A stretch of DNA of 64,000 bases from Bordetella sp. BOR01 (GTDB lineage: Bacteria > Pseudomonadota > Gammaproteobacteria > Burkholderiales > Burkholderiaceae_B): positions 62,001-126,000 of the forward strand of contig NZ_JAHUWT010000004.1 of assembly GCF_019218885.1 (NCBI RefSeq), in the 5' to 3' direction. The notes beneath the pieces are model-generated. The model searched no databases. It was not told the DNA's origin and saw nothing but the letters and a program-made list of their open reading frames with translations. Shown here in pieces: positions 37,266 to 45,733 of this stretch. Each line of letters starts with the position of its first letter. The first letter of the stretch is position 1. The translations under genes were made by a program, and so were the position numbers.

Positions 37266-39971
37266 TCAAGCGGCGAATTCCAGCGCCTTGGATACGATTT
37301 CAAGCACGTTGCGCGATAGGCCGGCATGGTCGCGCACGCGCTGCAGCGCGGCCTGCATGGGGGCGCGCAACGTCGGTACGAAGCGGCCCCAGTTGTCCAG
37401 CGCACGCGCCAGCCGGGCGGCGATTTCCGGATTCAATGCATCCAGCGCCAGTACCTGTTCGGCCCAGTAGGCATAGCCCGCGCCATCGGGGCGATGCAGG
37501 CCGCGTGCATTGTTCAGGCAGAACTGGAATACCAGTGCACGGGCGCGATTGGGGTTGCGCAAGGTGAAGGCAGGGTGCGCCATCAGGGCACGCACCCTCT
37601 CGATGTCGGTGCTGTGTGCCGTGGCCTGCAGCGTGAACCATTTGTCGACGACCAGCGGGTCGTTCTGCCAGCGGCTGTAAAAGGCATCCAGCGCCCGTGC
37701 GGCAACATCGGGCTGGCCGTAGTTCACCAGCGCGGACAACGCAGCCAGGCTGTCGGTCATGTTGCCGGCCTGGTCGAACTGCGATTGGGCCAGGGCCTGC
37801 GCGCCATCGATGCCGGCGGCCATCAAATGGCCCAGTGCCTGGTTCTTGAGGGCACGCCGCCCGGCCGGCCCGGGCGCCGGGCTGTACTCGCCGGGCGTCT
37901 GGTTGCCGTCGAACGCGGCACGCCATTGGGCCGCCAGTTCACGGCCCAGGGCGGCGCGCAGGAAGTCGCGCGCTGCCGACAGGGCTGGCGGATCGATGGC
38001 TTCCATGCGCTCGGCCAGGGTTTTTTCCGTTGGCAACGCCAGCGCCCGAGCGCGGTAGCCGGCATCCAGCGCGGGGTCGGTCAGCAGGGCTTGCCAGGCC
38101 TGGATGAAGGCGGCGTCGGCCATCAGGGGCGCGCCTGCCTGATGTCGTGCGGCCAGGGCCATGATCTGGCGGGTTGCCAGTTCCTGGCCGGCTTCCCAGC
38201 GTGCGAAAGGATCGTTGTCGTGGGCCGACAGCAAGGCCAGCTCGGCATCGCTCCAGTCGTATTCGACGATGACGGGTGCGGAAAAGCCGCGCAGCAATGA
38301 CGGCACCGGCTGGGCGGGGATATCTTCGAAGACCCATTGCTGGGTTTCCTGGTTCAACTCGAGCAGCACCGTATCCTGCGTACCGTCTGCCAGGCGCAGC
38401 GGCAACGTCCGGCCTTGCGGATCGAGCAGGCCCAAGGCAAACGGAATGTGGAACGGGGCCTTGGCATAGCCGTCGCCGGCGCGCTTTTCCACGCCCACCG
38501 CCGGGCAGCGCTGGGTCAGGGTGACGGTGCAACGGCGGGCGGCGGCATCGTAGGCCAACGACACCGCCACGCGCGGCGTGCCGGCCTGGCGATACCAGCG
38601 GCGAAACACGGCAAGGTCGCGGCCGGGATGCTGGAGTGCATATACCGATTCCATGGCGGCCACGAAGTCGTCGCAGGTCACGGCCTGGCCGTCGTGGCGC
38701 CGGAAGTATTCGTCCATGCCGGCGCGAAAGCCCTCCGCGCCCAGCAGGGTGTGCTGCATGCGGATCACTTCGGCGCCTTTTTCATACACCGTGGCGGTGT
38801 AGAAATTGCCAATCTCTTGATAGCTTTCGGGGCGGATCGGGTGGGCCATCGGGCCGGCGTCTTCCGGATACTGGGCCGCGCGCAAGGTGACGACATCGTC
38901 GATGCGCTTGACGGCGCGCGCGCTGGCGGCTGCGGCGGCATCGAGTTCGCGCGCCATCATGTCGGCGGTGAATTCCTGGTCGCGGAATACGGTCAGGCCT
39001 TCTTTCAGGCTGAGCTGGAACCAGTCGCGGCAAGTGACGCGGTTGCCGGTCCAGTTGTGGAAGTATTCATGGCCGATGACCGCCTCGATGCCCTCGTAGT
39101 TGGCATCGGTGGCAGTGTGGGGGTCGGCCAGCACGTAGGCCGCATTGAAAATGTTCAGGCCTTTGTTTTCCATGGCGCCCATATTGAAGTCGCGCACGGC
39201 GACCACCATGAAGCGGTCCAGGTCGAGTTCCAGGCCAAAGCGGGTTTCATCCCACCGCAACGCCCGCACCAGCGATTCCAGCGCCCATTCGGTGCGGTCT
39301 TCCGAGCCGGGGTCGCTGTATACCTGCAGCAGCACCGGGCGCCCGCTGGCGGTCTGCACGGTGGTTTCCCGATGCGTCAGGCGTCCGGCCACAAGCGCGA
39401 ACAGATAGCAGGGCTTGGGAAACGGGTCTTCCCATTGCGCTTCCTGGCGGCCGTCGGGCAGGGTTTGCGTGGCCAACAGGTTGCCGTTGGACAGCAGCAC
39501 GGGATAGTCGGGAGCGGCACGCAACGTGACGCGGTAGCGCGACATGACGTCGGGCCGGTCGGCAAACCAGGTAATGCGCCGAAAGCCCTCGGCCTCGCAT
39601 TGCGTGAAGAAATTGCCGCCCGACACATACAGGCCCATCAGCGTCGAATTGGCGCTGGGCCGGCAGCGGCTGACGATGTCGATCGTGGCGCGGGCCGGCA
39701 GGCCCGACAGGGTCAGGGTATGGTCGTCCAGCGTATAGCGCGTGGCCGGCCAAGCCTGGCCATCCACCTGCAGGGACACCAGTTCCAGTTCGATGCCGTC
39801 CAGCACCAACGGCGCCTCGGCAGGCGCATCGGCCTTGCGTTCGATGCGCAGCGTGCTGTGCACCTGGGTGGACGCGGGGTCCAGCTCGAACGCCAGCGCC
39901 AGTTCCGGAATGGCATAAGGATAGGGCTGATAATCCTTGCGAAATACGGTTACAGGCGTTTCGGTGCGCAT
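37266..39971 (-). CDS. pepN: Aminopeptidase N
   Basis: A 901-residue M1 zinc aminopeptidase that trims N-terminal residues of peptides in the cytoplasm. The exopeptidase motif GAMEN is at 265-269 and the zinc site HEYFH at 301-305 with the third ligand Glu324 (SLKEGLTVFRDQEF). The N-terminal beta domain starts FRKDYQPYPYAIPELALAFEL, and the C-terminal alpha domain ends LSRNVLEIVSKALEFAA. E. coli PepN has 870 residues. The ATG at 39971 fits the conserved start; the frame upstream of it is not conserved. Confidence 0.95.
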   Translation of the reverse strand: MRTETPVTVFRKDYQPYPYAIPELALAFELDPASTQVHSTLRIERKADAPAEAPLVLDGIELELVSLQVDGQAWPATRYTLDDHTLTLSGLPARATIDIVSRCRPSANSTLMGLYVSGGNFFTQCEAEGFRRITWFADRPDVMSRYRVTLRAAPDYPVLLSNGNLLATQTLPDGRQEAQWEDPFPKPCYLFALVAGRLTHRETTVQTASGRPVLLQVYSDPGSEDRTEWALESLVRALRWDETRFGLELDLDRFMVVAVRDFNMGAMENKGLNIFNAAYVLADPHTATDANYEGIEAVIGHEYFHNWTGNRVTCRDWFQLSLKEGLTVFRDQEFTADMMARELDAAAAASARAVKRIDDVVTLRAAQYPEDAGPMAHPIRPESYQEIGNFYTATVYEKGAEVIRMQHTLLGAEGFRAGMDEYFRRHDGQAVTCDDFVAAMESVYALQHPGRDLAVFRRWYRQAGTPRVAVSLAYDAAARRCTVTLTQRCPAVGVEKRAGDGYAKAPFHIPFALGLLDPQGRTLPLRLADGTQDTVLLELNQETQQWVFEDIPAQPVPSLLRGFSAPVIVEYDWSDAELALLSAHDNDPFARWEAGQELATRQIMALAARHQAGAPLMADAAFIQAWQALLTDPALDAGYRARALALPTEKTLAERMEAIDPPALSAARDFLRAALGRELAAQWRAAFDGNQTPGEYSPAPGPAGRRALKNQALGHLMAAGIDGAQALAQSQFDQAGNMTDSLAALSALVNYGQPDVAARALDAFYSRWQNDPLVVDKWFTLQATAHSTDIERVRALMAHPAFTLRNPNRARALVFQFCLNNARGLHRPDGAGYAYWAEQVLALDALNPEIAARLARALDNWGRFVPTLRAPMQAALQRVRDHAGLSRNVLEIVSKALEFAA

Positions 39972-40113
39972 GCGTGGATCAGTCCAGAATAGGGAATGAC
40001 GTATTGTAGTAGTACCCCGCCGGCCATATATCAGCGGAAATATCCGGTTGAAAACTTTCATCGGCCAGGGTGGTCGAAATCTACGTATGATGGCGCCCTC
40101 GCAGGAGAACACC

Positions 40114-40752
40114 ATGTTTCAAACCCAATCCTGGCTCGGCCTTTGGCGATGGGCGGGCATCGCAGTCGCATTGTCGGCCGGGTTATTGACCGGCTGCGCC
40201 GCGCCCACGGTGCAGGCTCGCGTGACGTCATTCCAGCAATGGCCAGCCGATGTCGTCGGCCAGACGTACCGATTCGTCGATTCGGTTCCTGGCCAGGCCG
40301 GCAATCTGGAATACCAGGCCTACCAAGACACCATGCGTGCCGGCATCGGGCCTACCGGGCTGGTCGAGGCGCAGCCCGGACAGCCGGCGCGATTCAAGGT
40401 TTCGTTCAAGTATGGGTCCGAGCAAACCCAGGTGATGGTGCGCCGCGCCTATGATCCGTATTTTTATGGCGGGTTTGGCGGTTTTTACGGCCCGCGCTGG
40501 TGGGGCGGCGGTATGGGATATTGGGGACCCGACTGGATCGACGTTCCGACGGTGGCTTATCGCAACCGCCTCAGCGTGCAAATCCACGATACCGAGCGCA
40601 ATGGGGCCGAGGTATACCGCTCGACCGCTTATATAGTTACCGGCCAGGAAGACCTGGTTCGCACCATGCCCTATCTGGTTCGTGCGATCTTCGACGGCTT
40701 TCCTGGCAATAATGGCTCGGAACGCGAAGTCGAATATCAGCTGAACCGCTAG
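40114..40752 (+). CDS. DUF4136 lipoprotein
   Basis: A 212-residue predicted lipoprotein. The signal peptide WAGIAVALSAGLLTGC ends in a lipobox LTGC. The mature part resembles DUF4136 proteins: RVTSFQQWPADVVGQTYRFV near the start and FDGFPGNNGSEREVEYQ at the end. A glycine/tyrosine/tryptophan-rich stretch (YFYGGFGGFYGPRWWGGGMGYWG, in two pieces around residues 115-140) lies in the middle. Function is unknown. AGGAG at 40103-40107 fixes the start at 40114; an upstream in-frame ATG at 40048 would bury the signal peptide. Confidence 0.85.
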   Translation: MFQTQSWLGLWRWAGIAVALSAGLLTGCAAPTVQARVTSFQQWPADVVGQTYRFVDSVPGQAGNLEYQAYQDTMRAGIGPTGLVEAQPGQPARFKVSFKYGSEQTQVMVRRAYDPYFYGGFGGFYGPRWWGGGMGYWGPDWIDVPTVAYRNRLSVQIHDTERNGAEVYRSTAYIVTGQEDLVRTMPYLVRAIFDGFPGNNGSEREVEYQLNR

Positions 40753-40776
40753 GCGGCCGCGACGGAACGCCAAACG

Positions 40777-40802
40777 GGGCCGGCTTTTCTTATTGCCGGT
40801 CC
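40777..40802. terminator. Possible terminator hairpin
   Basis: GGGCCGGC (40777-40784) pairs with GCCGGTCC (40795-40802) with one G-U pair and a 10-base loop. It lies between the convergent DUF4136 and H-NS genes. The U-tract is absent. Confidence 0.4.
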
Positions 40803-40851
40803 GCGTATTGGAATAATATCGGTCAAAATCGCCGGATATTTCCTGTGGCCG

Positions 40852-41214
40852 TTATTCGGCGATCAGGAAGGTATCGCGGCTATTGCCTTCGGCCTCTTCG
40901 GCGGTAAGCCAGCGCGGCGCTTTGCCGCGCCCGCTCCAGGTTTCGCCGGTTTTGGGATGGCGGTACTTGGGTGCGACCTGGCGTTTGGCGACCGGCGCGG
41001 ATTTACGGCCGGCTGAAGCGCGCGGCGCCTTGGGGGTGCCGCCATAAGCGGCAATGATTTCTTCGGGGGTAATATTGTATTCACGCATCGACGCCACAAT
41101 CGACGAAATAACGGGCTTGCGGCGCTTGGTCTGCAGAACTTCTGCTTTCTTTTGCAGTTTGTTGATTTCTTTTTCTATTTTTGCCTGCAGGGCGGCGTAG
41201 GTTTCACGAGGCAT
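40852..41214 (-). CDS. H-NS family nucleoid-associated protein
   Basis: A 120-residue H-NS-like protein. The N-terminal part (4-50) is a charged coiled coil for oligomerisation, a Pro/Ala/Arg-rich linker follows, and the C-terminal DNA-binding motif TWSGRGKAPRW is at 92-102 with the AT-hook-like RGK that inserts into the minor groove. The HPKTGETWSGRGKAPRWL segment is characteristic of betaproteobacterial H-NS proteins. It silences AT-rich or foreign DNA. The upstream 136 bases are markedly AT-rich, consistent with autoregulation. Confidence 0.95.
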   Translation of the reverse strand: MPRETYAALQAKIEKEINKLQKKAEVLQTKRRKPVISSIVASMREYNITPEEIIAAYGGTPKAPRASAGRKSAPVAKRQVAPKYRHPKTGETWSGRGKAPRWLTAEEAEGNSRDTFLIAE

Positions 41215-41350
41215 GGAAGAGTCCTGGATAATAATAAGAGCGGTCTGGTGCCATAGTTGGCCCCGGTCAGGGCTGTGTTTACCATAATACAGAAATTATG
41301 CGATCGATTCATTATTATGAGTCGTAATCGTCATTTCAGAGGGCCGAAAA
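41215..41350. promoter_or_regulatory. AT-rich divergent promoter region, H-NS gene / nitrilase gene
   Basis: This stretch is far more AT-rich than the rest of the window, with several ATAATA and TTATTAT runs. For the plus strand, TATTAT at 41313-41318 with CAGAAA 17 bases upstream is the best promoter candidate. On the minus strand TATTAT also occurs (41288-41283 region, CTGTATTATGG). Such a curved, AT-rich region is a likely H-NS binding site. Confidence 0.4.
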
Positions 41351-42169
41351 ATGGGTATTTCCGGGTCGAATTCAGTGGCAGTGGCTGCCATCCAGATGAT
41401 TTCCAGCCCCGATGTGCAGGATAATCTCCGGCAGGCCGGCGAATTAATCGAAGCGGCCGCTGCCTCGGGTGCGCGCCTGATTTCCCTGCCTGAATATTTC
41501 TGCTTTATGGGGCAGGGCGACCTTCAGAAACTGGAAATAAAAGAACAGCCCGGCGTGGGGCCAATCCAGGAATTCCTGTCGGCACAGGCCCGGCGGCACG
41601 GTATCTGGCTGGCAGGCGGCACCTTGCCGCTGGCTTGCCCCGACCCGGGCCGGGTCTTCAATACGACCTTTGTCTATGGCCCCGACGGGCAGTCGGTGGC
41701 GCGCTATGACAAGATCCATTTATTCAATTTCCAGCGCGGGGCCGAGGCCTACGATGAATCTATTGCCATCCGCCCCGGCGATTCGGTGCGCGCCTTCGAC
41801 GCGCCATGGGGCAGGGTGGGACTGTCAGTATGCTACGACTTGCGGTTTCCCGAGTTGTATCGGGCCTTGGGCCAGGTGGACTTGATTCTGGTGCCGGCCG
41901 CCTTCACATACACCACAGGCAAGGCACACTGGGAACTGCTGCTGCGGGCACGCGCGATCGAGAACCAATGTTACGTATTGGCTGCGGCGCAGGGCGGGCA
42001 CCACCCGAACGGCCGGCGCACCTGGGGTCATTCCATGCTGGTCGACCCGTGGGGCGAGATTGTCGAGGTCCTGGCCGACGGGCCGGGCGTGGTCAGCGGT
42101 ACCATAGAGCCTGAGCGCCTGGCGCAAGTGCGCGCATCGCTGCCCGCATTGCGTCATCGAGTCCTGTAA
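41351..42169 (+). CDS. Carbon-nitrogen hydrolase, Nit1-like amidase
   Basis: A 272-residue nitrilase-superfamily amidase. The catalytic triad is Glu48 (LPEYF), Lys121 (YDKIHLF) and Cys161 (SVCYDLRFPELYR). The sequence FQRGAEAYDESIAI and the WGHSMLVDPWGEIVE segment match the Nit1 branch, which hydrolyses deaminated glutathione as a repair reaction; other omega-amidases are possible. It is followed 13 bases later by tldD, a common pairing in beta- and gammaproteobacteria. Confidence 0.9.
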   Translation: MGISGSNSVAVAAIQMISSPDVQDNLRQAGELIEAAAASGARLISLPEYFCFMGQGDLQKLEIKEQPGVGPIQEFLSAQARRHGIWLAGGTLPLACPDPGRVFNTTFVYGPDGQSVARYDKIHLFNFQRGAEAYDESIAIRPGDSVRAFDAPWGRVGLSVCYDLRFPELYRALGQVDLILVPAAFTYTTGKAHWELLLRARAIENQCYVLAAAQGGHHPNGRRTWGHSMLVDPWGEIVEVLADGPGVVSGTIEPERLAQVRASLPALRHRVL

Positions 42170-42182
42170 AGGCTGAAATTTC

Positions 42183-43643
42183 ATGAATCTGATCGATCCC
42201 GATATTCAATCCCTGGCTACCGCCAAATCGCTGCTGCTCGACCCATGGGGCCTGACCGAGGCCGATATGGCTCACGCGCTGGGCGAAATCTTCACCCACA
42301 AGGTCGATTATGCCGACCTGTATTTCCAGTACACGCGCAGCGAAGGCTGGAGCCTGGAAGAAGGCATCGTCAAGACGGGCAGTTTTTCAATCGGCCAAGG
42401 CGTAGGGGTACGCGCCATCAGCGGCGAGAAAACCGCCTTTGCGTATTCCGATTCGCTGTCGCCCGAGGCTCTGTTGTCGTCGGCACGCACCGTGCGCAGT
42501 ATCGCCCGCCGTGGCGCGGGCAAGGTCAAGGTGGCTGCCCAGGTGCCGCCGGAAGCCGGCCGCAGCCTGTATGGCGATCTCGATCCGCTGGCCACGCTGA
42601 GCGCGCCCGAGAAAGTCGCGCTGCTGGAACGGATCGAACGCATGGCGCGGGCGCGCGACCCGCACGTCATCCAGGTGATGGCGGGGCTGGGCGCTGAATA
42701 CGACGTGGTGCTGGTGGCGGGTAGCGATGGCCGCCTGGCCGCCGACGTACGGCCGTTGGTGCGCCTGTCGCTGACCGTGATCGCCGAGCGCAACGGCCGC
42801 CGCGAAATGGGGCATGCGGGCGGGGGCGGGCGCCTGGGGCTGGCCTATTTCTCGGACGAAATGCTGCAGGGCTACGTCGAGCGGGCTGTGCACGAGGCGA
42901 TGGTGAACCTTGACGCCCGCCCCGCGCCGGCCGGCGAGATGACGGTTGTGCTGGGGTCGGGTTGGCCCGGCATCTTGTTGCACGAGGCCGTGGGGCATGG
43001 CCTTGAGGGCGATTTCAACCGCAAGGGGTCCAGTGTGTTTTCCGGCCGTATCGGTCAGCGCGTGGCATCCAAGGGCGTTACCGTCATCGATGACGGCACG
43101 CTGCCTGATCGCCGCGGGTCGCTCAATATCGATGACGAAGGCAATGCCACGCAGTGCAATGTGCTGATCGAAGACGGCATCCTGCGCGGCTATATGCAAG
43201 ACACGCTGAATGCGCGATTGATGAAGACGCCGGCTACCGGCAACGGGCGGCGCGAATCGTTCGCCCATCTGCCCATGCCGCGCATGACCAATACCTACAT
43301 GCTCGCCGGCCAGACGCCGCCCGAGGAAATCATCGCCTCGGTCAAGCACGGCGTCTACGCGGCAAATTTCGGTGGCGGCCAGGTCGACATCACCAACGGC
43401 AAATTTGTCTTCTCGGCCTCTGAGGCCTACATGATCGAGAACGGCAAGGTCACCTATCCGGTCAAGGGTGCGACGCTGATCGGCAACGGGCCTGACGCGA
43501 TGAACCGCGTCAGCCTGATCGGCAATGACCTGCAACTGGATTCGGGCGTGGGCACCTGCGGCAAAGACGGCCAAAGCGTACCGGTGGGCGTGGGCATGCC
43601 CACGGTGCGCATGGATGGGCTGACGGTGGGCGGCACGGCCTGA
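42183..43643 (+). CDS. tldD: Metalloprotease TldD
   Basis: A 486-residue subunit of the TldD/TldE protease, which degrades unfolded peptides and processes modified peptides. The zinc motif [11 protein letters not shown] (near residue 265, in [22 protein letters not shown]) identifies the catalytic TldD subunit rather than TldE. The N-terminal [26 protein letters not shown] and the C-terminal [21 protein letters not shown] are also typical. The partner gene tldE is not in this window. Confidence 0.96.
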   Translation: MNLIDPDIQSLATAKSLLLDPWGLTEADMAHALGEIFTHKVDYADLYFQYTRSEGWSLEEGIVKTGSFSIGQGVGVRAISGEKTAFAYSDSLSPEALLSSARTVRSIARRGAGKVKVAAQVPPEAGRSLYGDLDPLATLSAPEKVALLERIERMARARDPHVIQVMAGLGAEYDVVLVAGSDGRLAADVRPLVRLSLTVIAERNGRREMGHAGGGGRLGLAYFSDEMLQGYVERAVHEAMVNLDARPAPAGEMTVVLGSGWPGILLHEAVGHGLEGDFNRKGSSVFSGRIGQRVASKGVTVIDDGTLPDRRGSLNIDDEGNATQCNVLIEDGILRGYMQDTLNARLMKTPATGNGRRESFAHLPMPRMTNTYMLAGQTPPEEIIASVKHGVYAANFGGGQVDITNGKFVFSASEAYMIENGKVTYPVKGATLIGNGPDAMNRVSLIGNDLQLDSGVGTCGKDGQSVPVGVGMPTVRMDGLTVGGTA

Positions 43644-43683
43644 GCGGACACCTGGGCGCGTTCCGATGGCCTCGATATTTTCC

Positions 43684-43713
43684 CGGGGCGCGCAGCTTTA
43701 CGGGGCGCGCAGC
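43684..43713. repeat. Tandem 13-bp direct repeat at the M23 gene stop
   Basis: CGGGGCGCGCAGC occurs at 43684-43696 and again at 43701-43713. The second copy encodes the last four residues LRAP of the M23 peptidase and the first lies just past its stop codon, so the repeat spans the stop. Confidence 0.7.
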
Positions 43714-44258
43714 AGGGGATAGGGATTGATGGCGCCGCCGGCCTGGTAGATGCCATAGTGCAGGTGCGGCGGGGTCGTGCGCGCATTGCCGGTGTTCCCG
43801 ACATAGCCCAGCGGCGTGCCCGGCATGACCAGGGCGCCCGGTGCCACGTCGGCGTATCCGTCCAGGTGCGCGTAGTAGTGCATTTGCCGCCCGGGGCCCA
43901 GTACCCATACTACCTGGCCGCCCAGCGTGTTGCGGCCCACGCGCGTCACCACGCCTTCTGTCGCCGACAGCACCGGGGTGCGGCGCGCGGCGAAGATATC
44001 GATGCCTTCGTGCTGCCGGCCGGCGGAACGGGCTGCCTTCCAGGTATCGGCCAATTGGCGCGGGGCGACCCCCGCTACCGGTACGGGCAAGGCAGTGGGA
44101 ATAGGCTGCAGGGAAAGCCGCAGCACGTGCCAGGGCGCCCGCCAGGTATCGGGCAGGCGCGGCCAGCCCCACCAGACGCCAGCACCAAGCAGGCCGAGCA
44201 ACGCCAGGCGGGCGGCAATGCGTGCGACGGTGCGCAGGACAGTCGGGATGGCGGTCAT
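43698..44258 (-). CDS. M23 family metallopeptidase (LytM-like)
   Basis: A 186-residue predicted peptidoglycan endopeptidase. An N-terminal hydrophobic helix (about 12-30) anchors it in the inner membrane or acts as an uncleaved signal. The zinc-site residues are His83 and Asp87 in HEGID and the HxH pair His165/His167 in PPHLHYG, so it appears catalytically complete. It converges with tldD, with 54 bases between them. Confidence 0.9.
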   Translation of the reverse strand: MTAIPTVLRTVARIAARLALLGLLGAGVWWGWPRLPDTWRAPWHVLRLSLQPIPTALPVPVAGVAPRQLADTWKAARSAGRQHEGIDIFAARRTPVLSATEGVVTRVGRNTLGGQVVWVLGPGRQMHYYAHLDGYADVAPGALVMPGTPLGYVGNTGNARTTPPHLHYGIYQAGGAINPYPLLRAP

Positions 44259-44374
44259 TTTTCATTGCCTATGACTTGCTATTACTTGTTGATTGGATGC
44301 CGCTCAAGGGCAGTGGTTCAGTTGCCAGCAAAAGCCGTGGACGCGTTGGTAGCTTTGTGCTAGAGTTTCTCGTT

Positions 44375-44458
44375 ATGAAATTCGCGTCCCCCGCTTTTTA
44401 TTTTTATTTTTATGGTTTTCTGAAGCCGCTGGCGGAGGAAGGGACGCGCTCAATCTGA
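44375..44458 (+). CDS. Phe/Tyr-rich leader peptide of the DAHP synthase gene
   Basis: A 27-codon reading frame, MKFASPAFYFYFYGFLKP then LAEEGTRSI, lies about 90 bases before the DAHP synthase gene. Codons 8-13 alternate Phe and Tyr three times (TTT TAT) and codon 15 is Phe, a composition not expected by chance in GC-rich DNA. This is the mark of an attenuation leader, where stalling at Phe or Tyr codons senses the supply of those charged tRNAs. A weak AGAG is 9 bases upstream of the ATG. It is too short for routine gene callers. Confidence 0.88.
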   Translation: MKFASPAFYFYFYGFLKPLAEEGTRSI

Positions 44459-44509
44459 AGTCCGTAGAGAATCCCTCGAAAAAGCCGCCAGCTCCCTGGC
44501 GGCTTTTTT
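44428..44509 (+). promoter_or_regulatory. Transcription attenuator (antiterminator and terminator arms) of aroG
   Basis: Segment GCTGGCGG at 44428-44435 can pair with CCGCCAGC at 44485-44492, forming an antiterminator. The same CCGCCAG arm also pairs with CTGGCGGC at 44496-44503 to form the terminator. Both 5' and 3' partners share GCTGGCGG/CTGGCGG, so they compete for the middle arm as in classic attenuators. The 5' arm lies 15 bases after the last codon of the Phe/Tyr run and inside the leader-peptide gene, where a ribosome completing the peptide would cover it. Confidence 0.85.
44479..44509 (+). terminator. Attenuator terminator before the DAHP synthase gene
   Basis: AAAAA then GCCGCCAG (44484-44491), loop CTCC, CTGGCGGC (44496-44503) and six T. 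The A run can extend the stem with the T run. It lies 38 bases before the GTG start of the DAHP synthase. Confidence 0.93.
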
Positions 44510-44546
44510 GTGCCGTCAGCCTGGCGGGCAACCCAGGAGCCACACC

Positions 44547-45620
44547 GTGTCGCACAATACCGACGATCTTCGCATACGCGAAATCAAAGAACTGAACCCG
44601 CCCTCGCATGTGATGCGCGAGTTTCCCTGCACCCAGCAGGCTTCCGAAACCGTCTTCGCGGCGCGCCAGGGCATGCATCGCATCCTGCACGGCATGGACG
44701 ATCGCATGATCGTGGTCATCGGGCCATGCTCGATCCACGACACCAAGGCGGCGCTGGAATACGCCAGCCGGCTCAAGCCGGTGCGCGACCGGTTGCAGGG
44801 CGAACTTGAAATCGTGATGCGGGTGTACTTCGAGAAGCCGCGCACCACGGTGGGTTGGAAAGGCCTGATCAACGACCCGGGCCTGGATGGCAGCTTCGAT
44901 ATCAACCGCGGCATTCGCGTGGCGCGCGAGCTGCTGCTGGACATCAACAGCCAGGGCTTGCCCGCCGGCTGTGAGTTCCTGGACATGATCACCCCGCAAT
45001 ACATTGCCGACCTGGTGTCCTGGGGCGCCATCGGTGCGCGCACGACCGAAAGCCAGGTTCACCGCGAGCTGGCTTCCGGGCTGTCGTGTCCCGTGGGGTT
45101 CAAGAACGGCACCGACGGCAACGTGAAGATCGCCGTCGATGCCATCAAGGCCGCGTCGCAGCCGCACCATTTTCTGTCGGTCACCAAAGGCGGGCATTCC
45201 GCCATTGTGTCCACCGCGGGCAATGAAGACTGCCATGTGATCCTGCGTGGCGGCAAGGCGCCCAACTACGATGCGGCCAGTGTGGCGGCCGCTTGCCAGG
45301 ACATGGCCAAGTCGGGCTTGGCGCAGCGCGTGATGATCGACGCCAGCCATGCCAACAGCAGCAAGAAGCCCGAGAACCAGCCGCTGGTGATAGACGATGT
45401 GGCGAGCCAGGTCGAGGCCGGCGATGCGCGCATCGTGGGCGTCATGGTCGAAAGCCATCTGCTGGGCGGGCGCCAGGACATGGTGCCGGGCGAGTCTTTG
45501 GTGTATGGGCAGAGCATCACCGACGGATGCATTGACTGGGACGCTTCCGTGCAGGTACTCGAGCGCCTGGCTCGCGCCATCAAAGAACGCCGCCGCGCGG
45601 CCGCGACGGCAGGAAAGTAG
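44547..45620 (+). CDS. aroG: 3-deoxy-7-phosphoheptulonate (DAHP) synthase
   Basis: A 357-residue type I-alpha DAHP synthase, first enzyme of the shikimate pathway, joining phosphoenolpyruvate and erythrose 4-phosphate. Motifs include VVIGPCSIHDTKAALEYA, YFEKPRTTVGWKGLINDP, AIGARTTESQVHRELASGLSCPVGFKNGTDG, and the C-terminal MIDASHANSSKKP and GESLVYGQSITDGCIDWD. The start is GTG with GGAG at 44536-44539. Upstream regulation is by the Phe/Tyr attenuator, so it is probably the Phe- or Tyr-responsive isozyme; AroF and AroG cannot be told apart by sequence alone here. Confidence 0.93.
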   Translation: MSHNTDDLRIREIKELNPPSHVMREFPCTQQASETVFAARQGMHRILHGMDDRMIVVIGPCSIHDTKAALEYASRLKPVRDRLQGELEIVMRVYFEKPRTTVGWKGLINDPGLDGSFDINRGIRVARELLLDINSQGLPAGCEFLDMITPQYIADLVSWGAIGARTTESQVHRELASGLSCPVGFKNGTDGNVKIAVDAIKAASQPHHFLSVTKGGHSAIVSTAGNEDCHVILRGGKAPNYDAASVAAACQDMAKSGLAQRVMIDASHANSSKKPENQPLVIDDVASQVEAGDARIVGVMVESHLLGGRQDMVPGESLVYGQSITDGCIDWDASVQVLERLARAIKERRRAAATAGK

Positions 45621-45733
45621 CGGGGATAATCGGGCCGCGAGCACCTCATCGTCCATCAAGCCCGAACCCGGCCTTCGTGCCGCTGCCGGCGTAGAATGCA
45701 AGATTCTCGTCCTTTGCTTGCTTTCACGCCGCC

